A stretch of 56,000 nucleotides of DNA from Nitrospiraceae bacterium (lineage in GTDB: Bacteria; Nitrospirota; Nitrospiria; Nitrospirales; Nitrospiraceae). The position numbers and the translations under genes were made by a program. Under the pieces are notes generated by a model. That model was not told the DNA's origin. It did no database searches and saw nothing but the letters and a program-made list of their open reading frames with translations. The stretch is from positions 1 to 56,000 of the forward strand of contig SHZW01000015.1 of the NCBI GenBank assembly GCA_009692155.1. The letters are read 5' to 3'. Positions 1-9,102 of the stretch are shown in pieces (position 1 is the first letter of the stretch; each line of letters opens with the position of its first letter).

Positions 1-47
1 GTTTCCTAAACCGTAGGTCGTACGTTCAATTCGTATCGGGGGCACCA
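1..47 (+). tRNA. tRNA-Arg(CCT), 3' part only
   Basis: The window opens inside a tRNA. Read 5' to 3' it shows the end of the anticodon arm (loop TTCCTAA, so anticodon CCT, decoding AGG), a 5-nt variable loop AGGTC, a T arm with stem GTACG/CGTAT around loop TTCAATT, the 3' acceptor strand CGGGGGC, discriminator A and an encoded CCA at 45-47. The 5' half lies outside the window, so acceptor pairing cannot be checked. The anticodon call depends on placing the stem as ACCGT, which gives the usual A at positions 37 and 38. Confidence 0.85.
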
Positions 48-329
48 TACCAAGCTTCGCTTGAGCCGCCGCCTCGTCATCGCTTTATCGTTATTATGGC
101 GGCGGAGAAACACCTCAAGTGTTATCTTTGGGTGGCTTACGCGAGGTCAACCGCCTTCTAAATATGAGGGCACTTGAGTAACCCCACAAGTGGTTTCACT
201 GCTCGCTCGGCCGCACGCCTCACTATTTTCAGGCGCGCGGGAACCAGAAAATGGTTCCTGACATTTTTTCTTCGTGAACATTCCCTTTTCCTTGCCCCCT
301 TTCTTGAATTGCATTAGAGTCTCCTCGCC
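48..329. other. Intergenic region downstream of tRNA-Arg
   Basis: No convincing gene is seen between the tRNA and the lipoprotein at 330. The stretch contains short inverted repeats (CTCAAGTG near 113 and CACTTGAG near 171) and a terminator-like hairpin at 240-269. A 135-codon minus-strand reading frame crosses the region but overlaps the lipoprotein gene and resembles no family I know. Confidence 0.5.
240..269 (+). terminator. Terminator-like hairpin
   Basis: Stem GGAACCA (240-246) pairs with TGGTTCC (252-258) around a GAAAA loop. A run of six T at 264-269 follows after a 5-nt gap. It could end the tRNA transcript. The gap between stem and T-run makes it weaker than a classic intrinsic terminator. 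Confidence 0.4.
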
Positions 330-935
330 ATGCATGTCTTCCTTCTCGTATTTCTTCTCCTCCTCCCCTCCTGCTCTTCCTCTCTCTACGTCGTCACCGA
401 CGGCTCCCATAAACGGCTCCCAGAGCAGAATACGCGCGTGGCGGTCTGGGGCCTGCGCCCGGTGGTGACCGACACCGTGGTCGCGTGGCTTCGTGCAAGC
501 AAGTTTTCCGTCATGGAGCCGTCGGAACTCCAGCAGGCGTTCGACAAGGAACATATCCGCGTGAGCCGGTCATTCGCAGACGAGCAGCACGCGATTCGCG
601 TGGCCAAGCAACTCGGAGTCGCGCTGGTGATCTTCACCCAGAGCGCGATCGGTGAAACCGTCGTCAGCGACATGAGCACCTCCACAGCCGCCACGCCCTT
701 TCCGGGCGCCACGCCCATCACGTTTTCCAGCGCGTCCGTCGCGATCCGGGGCGTCGACGTCGCGTCGGGCGAGCGGGTATTCAGCGCAACCGCCAAATAC
801 CCTCAGCAACTGGCCGCCGCCGGCCCGGACACACTTTCGATTCTGGCCTGTCAGGCGATGGAGACAGCCTGGGGCTTCAATCCGCCCGGCGAACAAGCCC
901 TCGCACCTGACGATGTCTGCTCCATCGACCGGTAA
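330..935 (+). CDS. Putative lipoprotein of unknown function
   Basis: A 201-residue protein with a very short hydrophobic signal (MHVFLLVFLLLLPSC) ending in a lipobox-like LLPSC, so it is probably a lipoprotein. After the anchor there is an alpha/beta-looking region with segments such as VAVWGLRPVVTDTVVAWL and AIRVAKQLGVALVIF. This resembles the fold of CsgG/LpoB-type accessory lipoproteins, in which a variable-copy surface follows 'the protein exists for X' style repeats; the similarity is one of pattern only. No catalytic motif is visible. The gene stands alone between the tRNA and another lipoprotein in the same orientation. Function unknown. Confidence 0.75.
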   Translation: MHVFLLVFLLLLPSCSSSLYVVTDGSHKRLPEQNTRVAVWGLRPVVTDTVVAWLRASKFSVMEPSELQQAFDKEHIRVSRSFADEQHAIRVAKQLGVALVIFTQSAIGETVVSDMSTSTAATPFPGATPITFSSASVAIRGVDVASGERVFSATAKYPQQLAAAGPDTLSILACQAMETAWGFNPPGEQALAPDDVCSIDR

Positions 936-1265
936 TCACTATCCCCTCCTGCCTGCGCCATCCTCATACAACCGGGGCCTGGCTATCGGCTTAAAGGAAG
1001 AAAGTGCCGTTCGATCCATCCTTACCTCTTCACCGTAAAAAGATAACGCTTGCTTTCCTTTCATTCTTCGCTAAAGTAACGTGTCGTTGATGCGATCAAG
1101 CTGAGGCATGCGATGGAGTCGAAAAATCTGATTTGCACGCGTTGTGCAAGCTCCTCGTCGCGATCTCGGAATCCACAAACCAACCAGACCGTCATTCGAC
1201 GGCCAGCGCGTCGAAGTGTTTATCTCACCGAAGTAAACAACGTGGCCCTCGCAGGGAGAGGAACC
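936..1265. other. Intergenic region, 330 bp
   Basis: No supported gene. The reading frame of the next lipoprotein extends upstream to 1113, but the better start is at 1266. I see no clear promoter hexamers or strong hairpin here. Confidence 0.5.
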
Positions 1266-1739
1266 ATGCGACACACGGCCTGCATGATTCGGCAGTGGGT
1301 ATTTTTGATTGGCCTGCTAGTCCTGACCGGTTGCGCGGCTGCACCACAGCCACAGCCAGCCGGCAACTCACAAGACGTGATTCTGGAGGCGCCGGAAGCG
1401 CAGGTCCGCGCCGCGTTTGTCCGTGTCTTGACGAATGGCGGCTATGAAGTCGAGCGTGGTGCGCAGGATGATTCGGCGATCCGCACGGACTATAGGGAAG
1501 AAATCGGCATTTACAACTGGCTCTATCGCACGCAGTTCGGCGTGAACCGCAGCAAGGTCGCCGTCACGCTGACCCCGGAAGGCGAGACGGCCACTCGCGT
1601 GACCGTGCAGGTGTGGTATGAAGGCAAGAGCGGCGAATGGATGCCGCTGACGGGTTCCTGGGTTCCCTACGATGCCGCGCTGCCGCAAAGCGCGGCGAAT
1701 ACGATCCGACTGGTCAAAAACGAACTGGGCCTGCTCTGA
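1266..1739 (+). CDS. BamC/NlpB-like outer-membrane lipoprotein
   Basis: A 157-residue lipoprotein. The start at 1266 is preceded by a good GGGAGAGG ribosome site; a second in-frame ATG is at 1284. The N-terminus MIRQWVFLIGLLVLTGC ends in a clear lipobox (LTGC). The mature part starts with a Pro-rich linker, then 'VILEAPEAQVRAAFVRVLTN', a helix-grip-like arrangement seen in BamC/NlpB-type lipoproteins, and beta strands ending in a helical 'AANTIRLVKNELGLL'. BamC is an accessory part of the outer-membrane protein assembly machine. The BamC assignment is a fold-level guess; the lipoprotein nature is well supported. Confidence 0.7.
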   Translation: MRHTACMIRQWVFLIGLLVLTGCAAAPQPQPAGNSQDVILEAPEAQVRAAFVRVLTNGGYEVERGAQDDSAIRTDYREEIGIYNWLYRTQFGVNRSKVAVTLTPEGETATRVTVQVWYEGKSGEWMPLTGSWVPYDAALPQSAANTIRLVKNELGLL

Positions 1740-1740
1740 G

Positions 1741-1809
1741 AAAAGTGCGTGGTTCGAGGTTCGGGGTACGAGGTTTAGCTCCCCCTCGTACCTCGCTACC
1801 AAGCACTTC
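1741..1809. repeat. 7-nt-periodic palindrome E1
   Basis: The left arm consists of degenerate heptamers (GGTTCGA, GGTTCGG, GGTACGA) and the right arm carries their complement (CTCGTACC, CTCGCTACC). The outer ends AAGTGC and GCACTT also pair. It sits exactly between two convergent genes and overlaps the stop codon of the response regulator at 1808. It could act as a two-way transcription barrier, but there is no T-run. Confidence 0.75.
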
Positions 1810-3181
1810 ACTCTGATCCCTCTTCTCCCAAGTCCATCCCAAATCGTTCCGCCATGCGATAGAGCGTTCGGCGGTCGATACCCAAAATCTTGGCGGCGCG
1901 AACCTTGTTGCCGCCGGTCTCCCTCAACACCCTGGCCAGATGCCGCTTCTCCACGTCGTCCAGCGACAGGAGCGACTCGTCGCCCCCCGTCAGCGCCGGC
2001 TCTGCCTTACGCACCGCTTCAGGCAGATCGTCCGGCATGATCAGCGGGCCCGGCGCCAGGGACACCGTTCGTTCAATGACATTTTCCAATTCCCGCACGT
2101 TGCCCGGCCAGTGATACCGCTCGAGCAGCGCCATCGTCTCCGGCACGAACCCGCGGACCGGCTGGTTGTTGGCCGACGAAACCTTCTGCAGAAAATGGTG
2201 GGCGAGCATCGGGATATCCTCTCGCCGCTCGCGCAACGGCGGCAGCACGATTCGGACGACGTTCAAGCGATAGAACAAATCGTCACGGAATTTACCGTCC
2301 TTGACCATCCGCGCGAGATCGCGGTTGGTGGCGGCGACGATCCGGACATCCACCTTGATGGACGCCGTGCCGCCCACATGCCGGACTTCCTGCTCCTGAA
2401 TGACCCGCAGGAGCTTGACTTGCAGCGCCTGGCCGATGTCGCCGATCTCGTCCAGAAAGAGCGTGCCCCGGTCGGCTGTTTCGAACAAGCCTTGCTTGGC
2501 AACGACCGCGCCGGTGAACGCGCCTTTTTCATGACCGAACAGCTCGGACTCCAGCAACGTGTCCTGCAGCGCCGCGCAGTTGACGGGCACGAACGGGCGG
2601 CCCCGCCGAGGGCTGTTCGTGTGGATGGCATGCGCGACCAGTTCCTTGCCCGTGCCGCTTTCGCCCTCCAGCAACACCGTGCTCTTGCCGGACGACACCC
2701 GAGCAACCAGCGTGTAGACTTCCAGCATGGCCGGGCTGCTGCCGATGAGCGGAGAGCCGTGCCGCTCGCGCAGTTCTCCGCTCATGCGGGCGTTTTCCCG
2801 TACGAGGCGGCTGTGATCGAGGCTTCGCCGGACCACGAGCTTGATGTCTTCCTTCTTGAAGGGCTTGGCCAGATAGTCGTAGGCCCCCTGCTTGATCGCT
2901 TCGACCGCGCCGTCCATCGATCCGAACGCCGTCAGCAGGACGATGGCCGTCTCCGGGCTGCGCTGCCGGAATTCCCGCAGGACCGCCAGCCCGTCCACCT
3001 CGCTCATTTTGATGTCCGTCAGCACCACGTCGAACCGCTTCGCGCGGCCGAGCGCGATCGCGTCCGCTCCGCCGGCGGCGATCTCGACGTCATAGCCTTC
3101 CTTGCGCAGGGCATCCGCCAGCAATTGACGCGCGACCGCGTCGTCGTCCACGACGAGAATGGTGCCGCTAGACATGCTCAT
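1808..3181 (-). CDS. Sigma-54-dependent response regulator (NtrC family)
   Basis: A 457-residue activator of sigma-54 promoters. The receiver domain (about 7-120) has DDD at 12-14 and phosphoacceptor Asp56 in VVLTDIKM. The central AAA+ domain carries Walker A GESGTGKE and the sigma-54 contact loop GAFTGA. The C-terminal Fis-type helix-turn-helix is [20 protein letters not shown]. The frame is open up to 3238; ATG at 3181 or 3175 is chosen because the receiver domain begins right after it. Both starts overlap the end of the upstream kinase gene by about 10 bp, so translation is coupled and the two proteins form a cognate pair. Target genes are unknown. Confidence 0.93.
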   Translation of the reverse strand: MSMSSGTILVVDDDAVARQLLADALRKEGYDVEIAAGGADAIALGRAKRFDVVLTDIKMSEVDGLAVLREFRQRSPETAIVLLTAFGSMDGAVEAIKQGAYDYLAKPFKKEDIKLVVRRSLDHSRLVRENARMSGELRERHGSPLIGSSPAMLEVYTLVARVSSGKSTVLLEGESGTGKELVAHAIHTNSPRRGRPFVPVNCAALQDTLLESELFGHEKGAFTGAVVAKQGLFETADRGTLFLDEIGDIGQALQVKLLRVIQEQEVRHVGGTASIKVDVRIVAATNRDLARMVKDGKFRDDLFYRLNVVRIVLPPLRERREDIPMLAHHFLQKVSSANNQPVRGFVPETMALLERYHWPGNVRELENVIERTVSLAPGPLIMPDDLPEAVRKAEPALTGGDESLLSLDDVEKRHLARVLRETGGNKVRAAKILGIDRRTLYRMAERFGMDLGEEGSE

Positions 3182-4358
3182 GCGTTCTCTGCCCGGCCAC
3201 TGCCCGCTCGCCCGCGTAGACGGGCATGGCAATGACAATCAGCGTGCCCTTCCCCACGACGCTCTCGATCGTCAGCGACCCGCCGTGCGACACGACGATC
3301 TCACGGCTGATGAACAGCCCAAGCCCGGTCCCGTCGCCTATCGCCTTGGTCGTGAAGAACGGCTCGAAGGCCTGCTTCATGTGCTCCTCCGGCATGCCGC
3401 AACCCGTATCGCGCACGGTCAGCGTGACCATGGCATCGCACAGGGGCGCTCCCGTGCGGTGACGCTCGTCCAATTCGGCAAGCGTGGCCGCCCGGCGCCC
3501 CACCACCAGCACCACCTGGCCTCCGGCGCCGGTCGCGGCCAGGGCATTGCTGAGCAGATTGACCAGGATCTGCCGAAGTTGTTCCACATCGCCCCGAACC
3601 ACCGCCGGCTCCAGTCCCAGGTCCGTTTTCAGCCCGACTCCCTTGCCAAGATACGCCGGCTCCATCAACGCGACGACGGATTGCGCCAGTTGATCCACGC
3701 GCACCGGCGCGTGGGCCGGCTTCGGCTGGCGTGTCAGCGACAGCTTGTCCTTGATGATGCGCACGACGCGATTCAGCTCCGAATCGATGATCGCAATCGT
3801 CTTTTTCATCTCGGACGTCGCCTGGGGATCCTCTGCCAGCGTTTGCACCTGCCAGGCAATGGAATGCAGCGGCGTGCCGACTTCGTGGGCCACCGACGAG
3901 GCCAGGAGCCCCAGCGCGGCGAGCCGGTCCGACCGGTTGAGTTTGTCTTTCAATTCGACGAGCTGCGTGTTGGCTCTCAGTAGTTCGGCTCGCGCCCCCT
4001 CCTCGCGCGCCTTGCGCTCCTCCCGCGTCATCGCGAAATAGGCCACGCCGGCCAGAATCCCGACCACCAGCGTCCGGTTGATCAGCACGGCCGTGAACCG
4101 TTCGCGCTTCTTGGTCGGCTGCAGCAGTCCCACGTACGTGACGGCCACGCACAGCACCACCGTCAGGTACATCAGCTTGCGGTTCCGCACGGTGGCCACC
4201 AGCAGGATCGGAATGACGAACGCATAGGCGCCGACGACGTTCAGCGGTGCGACCGATTCGAACGCGGCGATCGCCAAAAACACGGCGGCCGCCAGGCCGA
4301 GGACGAACGCGTCTTTGGCGCGGGCAAGCTGTCGAAGCGTACGCAGGAAAGTCTTCAT
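3168..4358 (-). CDS. Membrane sensor histidine kinase (NtrB/AtoS-like)
   Basis: A 396-residue kinase. The N-terminal part (about 15-110) has four hydrophobic segments with very short loops and no large periplasmic sensor domain, so it probably senses a membrane or intramembrane signal. A coiled linker (112-142) leads to the HisKA domain with His158 in SSVAHEVGTPLHSI, then an ATPase domain with N box (QILVNLLSNAL), G1 (DTGCGMP), F box (FEPFFTTK) and G2 (GTGLGLFI). It overlaps the response regulator downstream and presumably phosphorylates it at Asp56. Confidence 0.92.
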   Translation of the reverse strand: MKTFLRTLRQLARAKDAFVLGLAAAVFLAIAAFESVAPLNVVGAYAFVIPILLVATVRNRKLMYLTVVLCVAVTYVGLLQPTKKRERFTAVLINRTLVVGILAGVAYFAMTREERKAREEGARAELLRANTQLVELKDKLNRSDRLAALGLLASSVAHEVGTPLHSIAWQVQTLAEDPQATSEMKKTIAIIDSELNRVVRIIKDKLSLTRQPKPAHAPVRVDQLAQSVVALMEPAYLGKGVGLKTDLGLEPAVVRGDVEQLRQILVNLLSNALAATGAGGQVVLVVGRRAATLAELDERHRTGAPLCDAMVTLTVRDTGCGMPEEHMKQAFEPFFTTKAIGDGTGLGLFISREIVVSHGGSLTIESVVGKGTLIVIAMPVYAGERAVAGQRTHEHV

Positions 4359-4409
4359 GGGTGAGATGGAACGATACTGGAAATGTTCCGGCCCCGCAAG
4401 GATACGCGC

Positions 4410-6680
4410 TTACGACTGTCCTGCGGACGGCAACGAACGGAGCGCGCGCAGCGCCGAGGCCGCCTGGTGCACGCGTGGATCGTCGCGCAGACGTTCCAAC
4501 GGCAACGCAATTTTTCGGGACCAGTTCGGACAACTTTCCACCGTCCCAGGCACGTTGGTCTGCGTCGTCTCGCCGAGCAGATCCTCCAGATTGGCCAACA
4601 CCGCCCAGGACGGCGTGTGGGCAAGAAACAGATGCACGGCATGGCACAAGTCGGGCGTCATCGGCTGCGCCGCCGCCGATTCATCCGTCATGCCCGGGGG
4701 CAGCAACCCCGCCGCCCCTATGGCACGCGCGACGCGTTGTTTGTCGCGGTGTCGCTCCTCCCGTGCCCGCTGCACGACCCCGCTATCGGCGTACAGTCCC
4801 AGCCCAGCGCGCACGTCGATGTCGCGCCCGGCCCAGAAGCCTGCCAGTGTCGGCAGATCGTGGGTGGTGACGACCGCCATCGCCTGCTGCGGATAGGCCT
4901 CCGGCGCCTTCCAGTCCCCCTGGTCCGTCCGCTCAAAATACAACACGCGATATGACAACACCCGCGCTAACGCAAGCCGCTCACGGATTCCGTCCGGCAC
5001 CGTGCCGAGATCCTCTCCGATGATGACGGCCTTGTGCCGGACGCTCTCGAGCGCCAAAATGCCCAGCAGGTCTTCCACCGGATACCGGACATAGGCGCCG
5101 GCTGACGCCGGCATACCCTGGGGAATCCAGAAGAGACGGAACAGCCCCATCACGTGATCGAGACGGAGCGCGCCGCCGTAGACCAGGTTGCGCCGCAGCA
5201 ACTCGATGAACATGCGGTAGCCGGTGGCGCGCAGCCGGACCGGGTCGGCCGGCGGCAGTCCCCAGTTTTGGCCCTGCGGCGCAAAGGCGTCCGGCGGGCA
5301 GCCGCAATCCGCGTTCAGCGCCAGCACATCCTGATAGACCCAGGCATCGCTTCCGTTTCGGTCGCTGCCAAGCGCAAGATCGTGATACAAGCCGACCGGC
5401 ATCCCTGCGCGCGCACGGGCCGCCACCGCCCCCAGCTGCTCGGCCGCCACCCACTGCACATATTGATGGAACCGGATACGCGCCCGGTGCGTGACGCGGA
5501 ACGCCGCCACGCTCGCCGACTGGGGCGAGCGATAGGGCTCCGGCCACTCCCGCCAGGCCAACACCAGCGGATGCTGGCGGCGCAACTCTTCCGCGAGCGC
5601 ATGAAAGAGCGCAAACATCTCCAGCGGCTCGCCCTCTTTTTCCACATGCCGCGCGAAGGCCCGGCCCCGTTCCGTCTCAGGCTTGAGTTTACGATCGTGC
5701 AGATCGCGGCCGCCAAGATGCCGCTCGTAAAACGTCGTCCACAACGATTCGAGTACAGCCCGTTTCGCGGCAGACACCTGATCGTAGTCCACCTTCTCGC
5801 CCGCGCGCAGCGCCGCCAGCGCGCGCTGAAACCCGGCGTCCTGCACCGTCTGCTGCGCGGACTCGCAGAGTTGATACTCGGGAATGGCCTCGATATCGAG
5901 ATAGAGGCTGTTCAGAAACAGCCGGCTGGTGGGAGAATAGGGGCTGATCTCGAACGGACGAGTATTATTGAGCACGTGCAGCGGGTTCAGACCGATGAGA
6001 CCGGCGCGGAGATCCTTCGCCGCCCATTCCACGAGCGTATTCAAATCTCCGAAATCGCCGGCGCCCCAATTGCGGGCCGAACGCAGCGAGTAGAGCTGCA
6101 CCGCGAGCCCCCAGATCCGATGCCCCTCCTGAAACTCCGGCAGCACGTGACAGGCCGCAGGCGCCACGATCAGGTGCAGCGTGCCGTCCACCTGCCGCGA
6201 TTCGGAGACGCCCTTGACCATGACATCGTAGTACCCGATCGGCAGCCCCGCAGGGAGCGGCAGTTCGAAACGGACATGGCGGTAGCCGTCCACCGCGCGC
6301 GTCTCGACTGGAGATAACCCGGGCCCTGCCTGCCCTCGCTGGCGCACGGCCCCGGTTTCGTCCCGCACGTCCCACGATAGGATAATGTCACGATCTTCCT
6401 GTTCCTGCGCCGGCATGCGAATAGACCAGACGCCTGCCGGCGCATCCGTCCGCATGACGTGAGTGGGATCGCATGCCTGCCGCCACGGTGCATCCGCACA
6501 GTCCGCCAGCGCGCGCTGCATGGCGTCGGGTGATTCAACCCGCACGCCCATCGCATCCAGAATCGCCCGCCGGGTCTGGTCCGACGTCTCATGCCGCTGC
6601 CCCCAGATGTCGTGATAGTCGAAGGCCACGCCGTAGCGCTCCGCCAGCTCGCGCAGTAACTCGTGCTCATTGTGTTCCAT
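4410..6680 (-). CDS. malQ: 4-alpha-glucanotransferase (amylomaltase)
   Basis: A 756-residue GH77 enzyme that moves maltooligosaccharide units between glucan chains, used in glycogen or maltodextrin turnover. After an N-terminal extension of about 180 residues with a beta-sandwich-like part, the catalytic barrel starts at RIWGLAVQLYSLRSARNWGAG. The three GH77 acidic residues are visible: nucleophile Asp508 in LRLDHVMG, acid/base Glu556 in GEDLGTVP and Asp608 in TTHDLPTLAG. The length matches the long bacterial form. It ends 51 bp before the kinase gene on the same strand; this may be chance, since no other glycogen genes are nearby. Confidence 0.95.
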   Translation of the reverse strand: MEHNEHELLRELAERYGVAFDYHDIWGQRHETSDQTRRAILDAMGVRVESPDAMQRALADCADAPWRQACDPTHVMRTDAPAGVWSIRMPAQEQEDRDIILSWDVRDETGAVRQRGQAGPGLSPVETRAVDGYRHVRFELPLPAGLPIGYYDVMVKGVSESRQVDGTLHLIVAPAACHVLPEFQEGHRIWGLAVQLYSLRSARNWGAGDFGDLNTLVEWAAKDLRAGLIGLNPLHVLNNTRPFEISPYSPTSRLFLNSLYLDIEAIPEYQLCESAQQTVQDAGFQRALAALRAGEKVDYDQVSAAKRAVLESLWTTFYERHLGGRDLHDRKLKPETERGRAFARHVEKEGEPLEMFALFHALAEELRRQHPLVLAWREWPEPYRSPQSASVAAFRVTHRARIRFHQYVQWVAAEQLGAVAARARAGMPVGLYHDLALGSDRNGSDAWVYQDVLALNADCGCPPDAFAPQGQNWGLPPADPVRLRATGYRMFIELLRRNLVYGGALRLDHVMGLFRLFWIPQGMPASAGAYVRYPVEDLLGILALESVRHKAVIIGEDLGTVPDGIRERLALARVLSYRVLYFERTDQGDWKAPEAYPQQAMAVVTTHDLPTLAGFWAGRDIDVRAGLGLYADSGVVQRAREERHRDKQRVARAIGAAGLLPPGMTDESAAAQPMTPDLCHAVHLFLAHTPSWAVLANLEDLLGETTQTNVPGTVESCPNWSRKIALPLERLRDDPRVHQAASALRALRSLPSAGQS

Positions 6681-6750
6681 ATGGTATGAATCTGAGGGGA
6701 AGGACGCTGGTAAGTCAAGAAACGTTGGAAAAGAAACGCGGCGTCCGCTT

Positions 6751-6853
6751 GGTCTGTTCTGTCTGTTCAGTTTGTTCAGTCTATTCAGTCTGTTTTATCG
6801 GTGAGATCGATGAACCAAAAAGACCAAACAGTCTAGATAGACCGAATAGACCA
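6751..6853. repeat. 9-nt-periodic palindrome E2
   Basis: The left arm repeats a 9-nt unit (GTCTGTTCA, GTTTGTTCA, GTCTATTCA). The right arm carries the complement (reverse strand GGTCTATTC, GGTCTATCT). It fills the gap between two divergent genes, malQ and the small membrane protein at 6874, so here it lies in promoter space and cannot simply be a shared 3' terminator. Confidence 0.8.
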
Positions 6854-6860
6854 ACTTGGG

Positions 6861-6866
6861 TACAAT
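6861..6866 (+). promoter_or_regulatory. Candidate -10 box for a leaderless transcript
   Basis: TACAAT ends 7 nt before the ATG at 6874, so transcription would start at or next to the start codon. No ribosome binding site precedes that ATG. No good -35 box is visible in the upstream repeat arm. Confidence 0.35.
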
Positions 6867-6873
6867 CCCGGCG

Positions 6874-7224
6874 ATGCTGGAGATCGCGCTCGTCCTTGCA
6901 ACCATCGTGACCGTCGGCCTTCTGGGTTTTCTCACCACGATCATCACGCCCCGCCTCATGACAACGATCGGGATCGTGACGCTCACGCTGGGTCTGGTCG
7001 TGGGCGTTCCCACGGGGTTCTGGTATCACGTCCTCCTCTATCTGGTCCTGTCACCCCGCATCGCGCTGCCGCCCAAGTGGTGGTGGGCTCCGGTCGATCT
7101 CCATCCTCTCCTGACCGAACAGGAATTAGCCCGCCTGAAGCCCTGGTTTACGATCGGCGGCATCGGGTTCGTGCTCTCGATCGTCGGCGGCCTCGCGGCC
7201 ATGGCGGGCCTGCTCGTGAGATAG
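6874..7224 (+). CDS. Small integral membrane protein of unknown function
   Basis: A 116-residue protein starting MLEIALVLATIVTVGLLGFL, with three predicted hydrophobic segments: about 1-20, 25-55 (broken by Gly and Pro) and 90-114. Between the second and third lies a hydrophilic loop with PPKWWWAPVDLHPLLTEQE. An upstream TTG at 6856 is in frame but would lie across the TACAAT box, so ATG 6874 is preferred. I do not recognise a family. It is transcribed away from malQ. Confidence 0.65.
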   Translation: MLEIALVLATIVTVGLLGFLTTIITPRLMTTIGIVTLTLGLVVGVPTGFWYHVLLYLVLSPRIALPPKWWWAPVDLHPLLTEQELARLKPWFTIGGIGFVLSIVGGLAAMAGLLVR

Positions 7225-7433
7225 CGATGGGCTCGCGATCTGTCACTCATCATTCGCAACAATGTCCCGCAAGAACGCGGGACGAGTCAGAACAGGTCTC
7301 TCCTTTTCTGCCCAACCGACCCAATTGCCGCCCATGCCGTTGCGTGGTAGCATGAATTTATAGTTGAGAGCGGCGGCTCACTTTCCGGTAGCCGCAACCC
7401 CCCAACCTGATCCGTACAGGAGGTCGACTTGCC

Positions 7434-8165
7434 ATGAAACCCCTGTCCTCCGCGCACGCAGCCGCCGTTCTCACCGGCATCCTGATTGTCGGCCATGCCC
7501 CGCCGACGGCCACGGCCGAGCAGAATCGTCTCGAGGTGCTGGGTGTCTACCGGTATGCGTATCAGGAACCGGTGAGCCTTGCGGACGCGAAGAAAATTGC
7601 CTGCGCGGAGGCGATCCGCTTATCGGTGGATTCATCGAGATTCTTCATGGACGCCACCTCGCACGTGATCGATCCGCCGTTCCTGCGTGACCTCGCGCAA
7701 AAAATCATCTCCGGTTCTCTCAAGGACGTGCAGATCATCGAACAATCGGACAAGGGCCAGACGGTTTCCTGCAGGGTCAGAAGCTATCTGGATCAGGAAG
7801 AGGTCAGGGCGGTCATCGTCTCGGAAATCACCCGCGGCCAGGCGGGCGAACCGCCGGGACTCGATCAGAACCGGACATTGAAAATTCTCAGCGTGCAGGA
7901 AGGCAAGGAGGGAACGGTCGTGGTGGTCTACAAGGCGCTCAAGCGGCTGGACTGGCTCAGCACCGCCTATGACGGCAGCCTGCGGGAAACCGCCGATGTG
8001 ATGATCGAGTATTACAATGAGCAGGGCATCCCCGTCGGCGCCGACCGGCATCCGGCCCGTCTCAAGCCGGACGGCACCGAGGTGATGAATCCGGGTGAAA
8101 TCAGCTCCCGCACGTTCAGAAAACCGCCCGGCACAAAATCCTACCGCGTTTGGATAGTCAAGTAA
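7434..8165 (+). CDS. Exported protein of unknown function
   Basis: A 243-residue protein behind a strong AGGAGG ribosome site. The N-terminus (about 1-28) is a signal peptide ending near TATAEQ. The segment VYRYAYQEPVSLADAKKIACAEAIRLSVDSSRFF has the 'ADAKKIACAEA' form of LPP20/FlgT-like periplasmic domains, in which the first residues of the mature protein form an alpha/beta domain. The C-terminal half is beta-rich and ends in the pattern EISSRTFRKPPGTKSYRVWIVK, compatible with a FxLYD-type beta sandwich. A periplasmic or surface location is likely; function is unknown. Confidence 0.72.
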   Translation: MKPLSSAHAAAVLTGILIVGHAPPTATAEQNRLEVLGVYRYAYQEPVSLADAKKIACAEAIRLSVDSSRFFMDATSHVIDPPFLRDLAQKIISGSLKDVQIIEQSDKGQTVSCRVRSYLDQEEVRAVIVSEITRGQAGEPPGLDQNRTLKILSVQEGKEGTVVVVYKALKRLDWLSTAYDGSLRETADVMIEYYNEQGIPVGADRHPARLKPDGTEVMNPGEISSRTFRKPPGTKSYRVWIVK

Positions 8166-8169
8166 CGGT

Positions 8170-8231
8170 TGGTCCGTTCATTCCGCTGGTCAGTTATGTC
8201 CGTTAACGGACTCAGCGGAACTAACGGACTT
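8170..8231. repeat. 9-nt-periodic palindrome E3
   Basis: Left-arm units GTCCGTTCA, TTCCGCTG and GTCAGTTAT pair with right-arm units CGGACTCAG and CGGAACTAA. The centre GTCCGTTAACGGAC is a perfect palindrome. It lies between two convergent genes. Confidence 0.75.
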
Positions 8232-8262
8232 GCAGACCCAACGTTTTCCTCCTCTACCGCCC

Positions 8263-9102
8263 CTACTTGCCTGCGATAGGCGGCAGATTGATCCCGAACC
8301 GCTCCAGCCCCATGATCACGGTCAGCGCCGCCGGCGAATGCTGCACGATTTCCTTCTGCACTTCGATCCGCCGCAAGTCCACGAATTCCGGCGCGGTCAG
8401 CCCGAGCTGCTCGCGATAGGCCCGGTCGGCCATCCCGCGCTGTTTCTCCGCCTTCTCGCGGGCTTCTTCGGCCTTCTGAAATTCGATCATCGTAATGCGC
8501 CGCTGTTCCTGCTTGATGGTCTCCGCCGTCTGCTCCAGCACCCCCTTGGGCGGCAGGATGCTGCCGATGACGACCCGGTTCAGCACGAGCGGCAGTTTGT
8601 GTTTCTCGATGATTTTTGCCCGCACGTCTTGATCGATGGCATCCTGGAGCTTCGTCCGTGTGGCCGGCTTGGTCGTCAGCTCGAAGAGCGGATATTTCTG
8701 CACTTCTTCGCGGACGATGGTGCGAAACGCTTCCTTGATGTTGTTGACATACCAGTGCGGGCCGAATCGGGACACCAGATCGGGCGACCGCCCCGCCATC
8801 ACGTTGGCAATAAAGAACGCGTCGAACGAGACCGGCGCGTTCTCCGACGAGATAATGTCGAAGTGCTCCGAGTACTGGATGGGACGGATGTCCACGTCCA
8901 CCACCTCGGTCGTGAGCGCGATAAACTGCCGGCCGGTGCTGATGGGAATCGGATCCACGCCGCCATGGCCAAAGAAAATTGGCTTCTCGACCAGCACGCC
9001 CTCGTGGCCGGCATCCACGGTGGCAAAAACGCAGCCTGACAGCGTGAGCGGCAGTGCCATTACCATCGCTCCGATCATTCCTTGCATCCTCATTCCATTC
9101 AT
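8263..9102 (-). CDS. SPFH/Band 7 domain lipoprotein
   Basis: A 279-residue protein. The start at 9102 has a strong GGGAGGGG site. The signal MNGMRMQGMIGAMVMALPLTLSGC ends in a lipobox, so it is lipid-anchored outside the cytoplasmic membrane rather than held by the usual N-terminal helix of prohibitins. An SPFH core follows (about 30-210: VDAGHEGVLVEKPIFFG..., FEIVREEVQKYPLFEL region, VLNRVVIGSILPPKGV), then a charged coiled coil (AEKQRGMADRAYREQ). SPFH proteins form ring scaffolds in membranes. A stand-alone lipoprotein form is less common. The frame continues upstream to 9411 without a plausible start. Confidence 0.85.
   Translation of the reverse strand: MNGMRMQGMIGAMVMALPLTLSGCVFATVDAGHEGVLVEKPIFFGHGGVDPIPISTGRQFIALTTEVVDVDIRPIQYSEHFDIISSENAPVSFDAFFIANVMAGRSPDLVSRFGPHWYVNNIKEAFRTIVREEVQKYPLFELTTKPATRTKLQDAIDQDVRAKIIEKHKLPLVLNRVVIGSILPPKGVLEQTAETIKQEQRRITMIEFQKAEEAREKAEKQRGMADRAYREQLGLTAPEFVDLRRIEVQKEIVQHSPAALTVIMGLERFGINLPPIAGK

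Noticed and set aside
1741-1809. Simple intrinsic terminator for the convergent genes
   Set aside because: There is no T-run on either strand, and elements of the same design lie in divergent promoter gaps and inside operons.
3301-4647. 448-codon frame opposite in phase to the sensor kinase
   Set aside because: It lies within the kinase and malQ genes, has the Arg/Gly/Ala-rich composition of an off-frame reading and no recognisable domain. The same holds for long frames antisense to the response regulators, hemG and ntrY.
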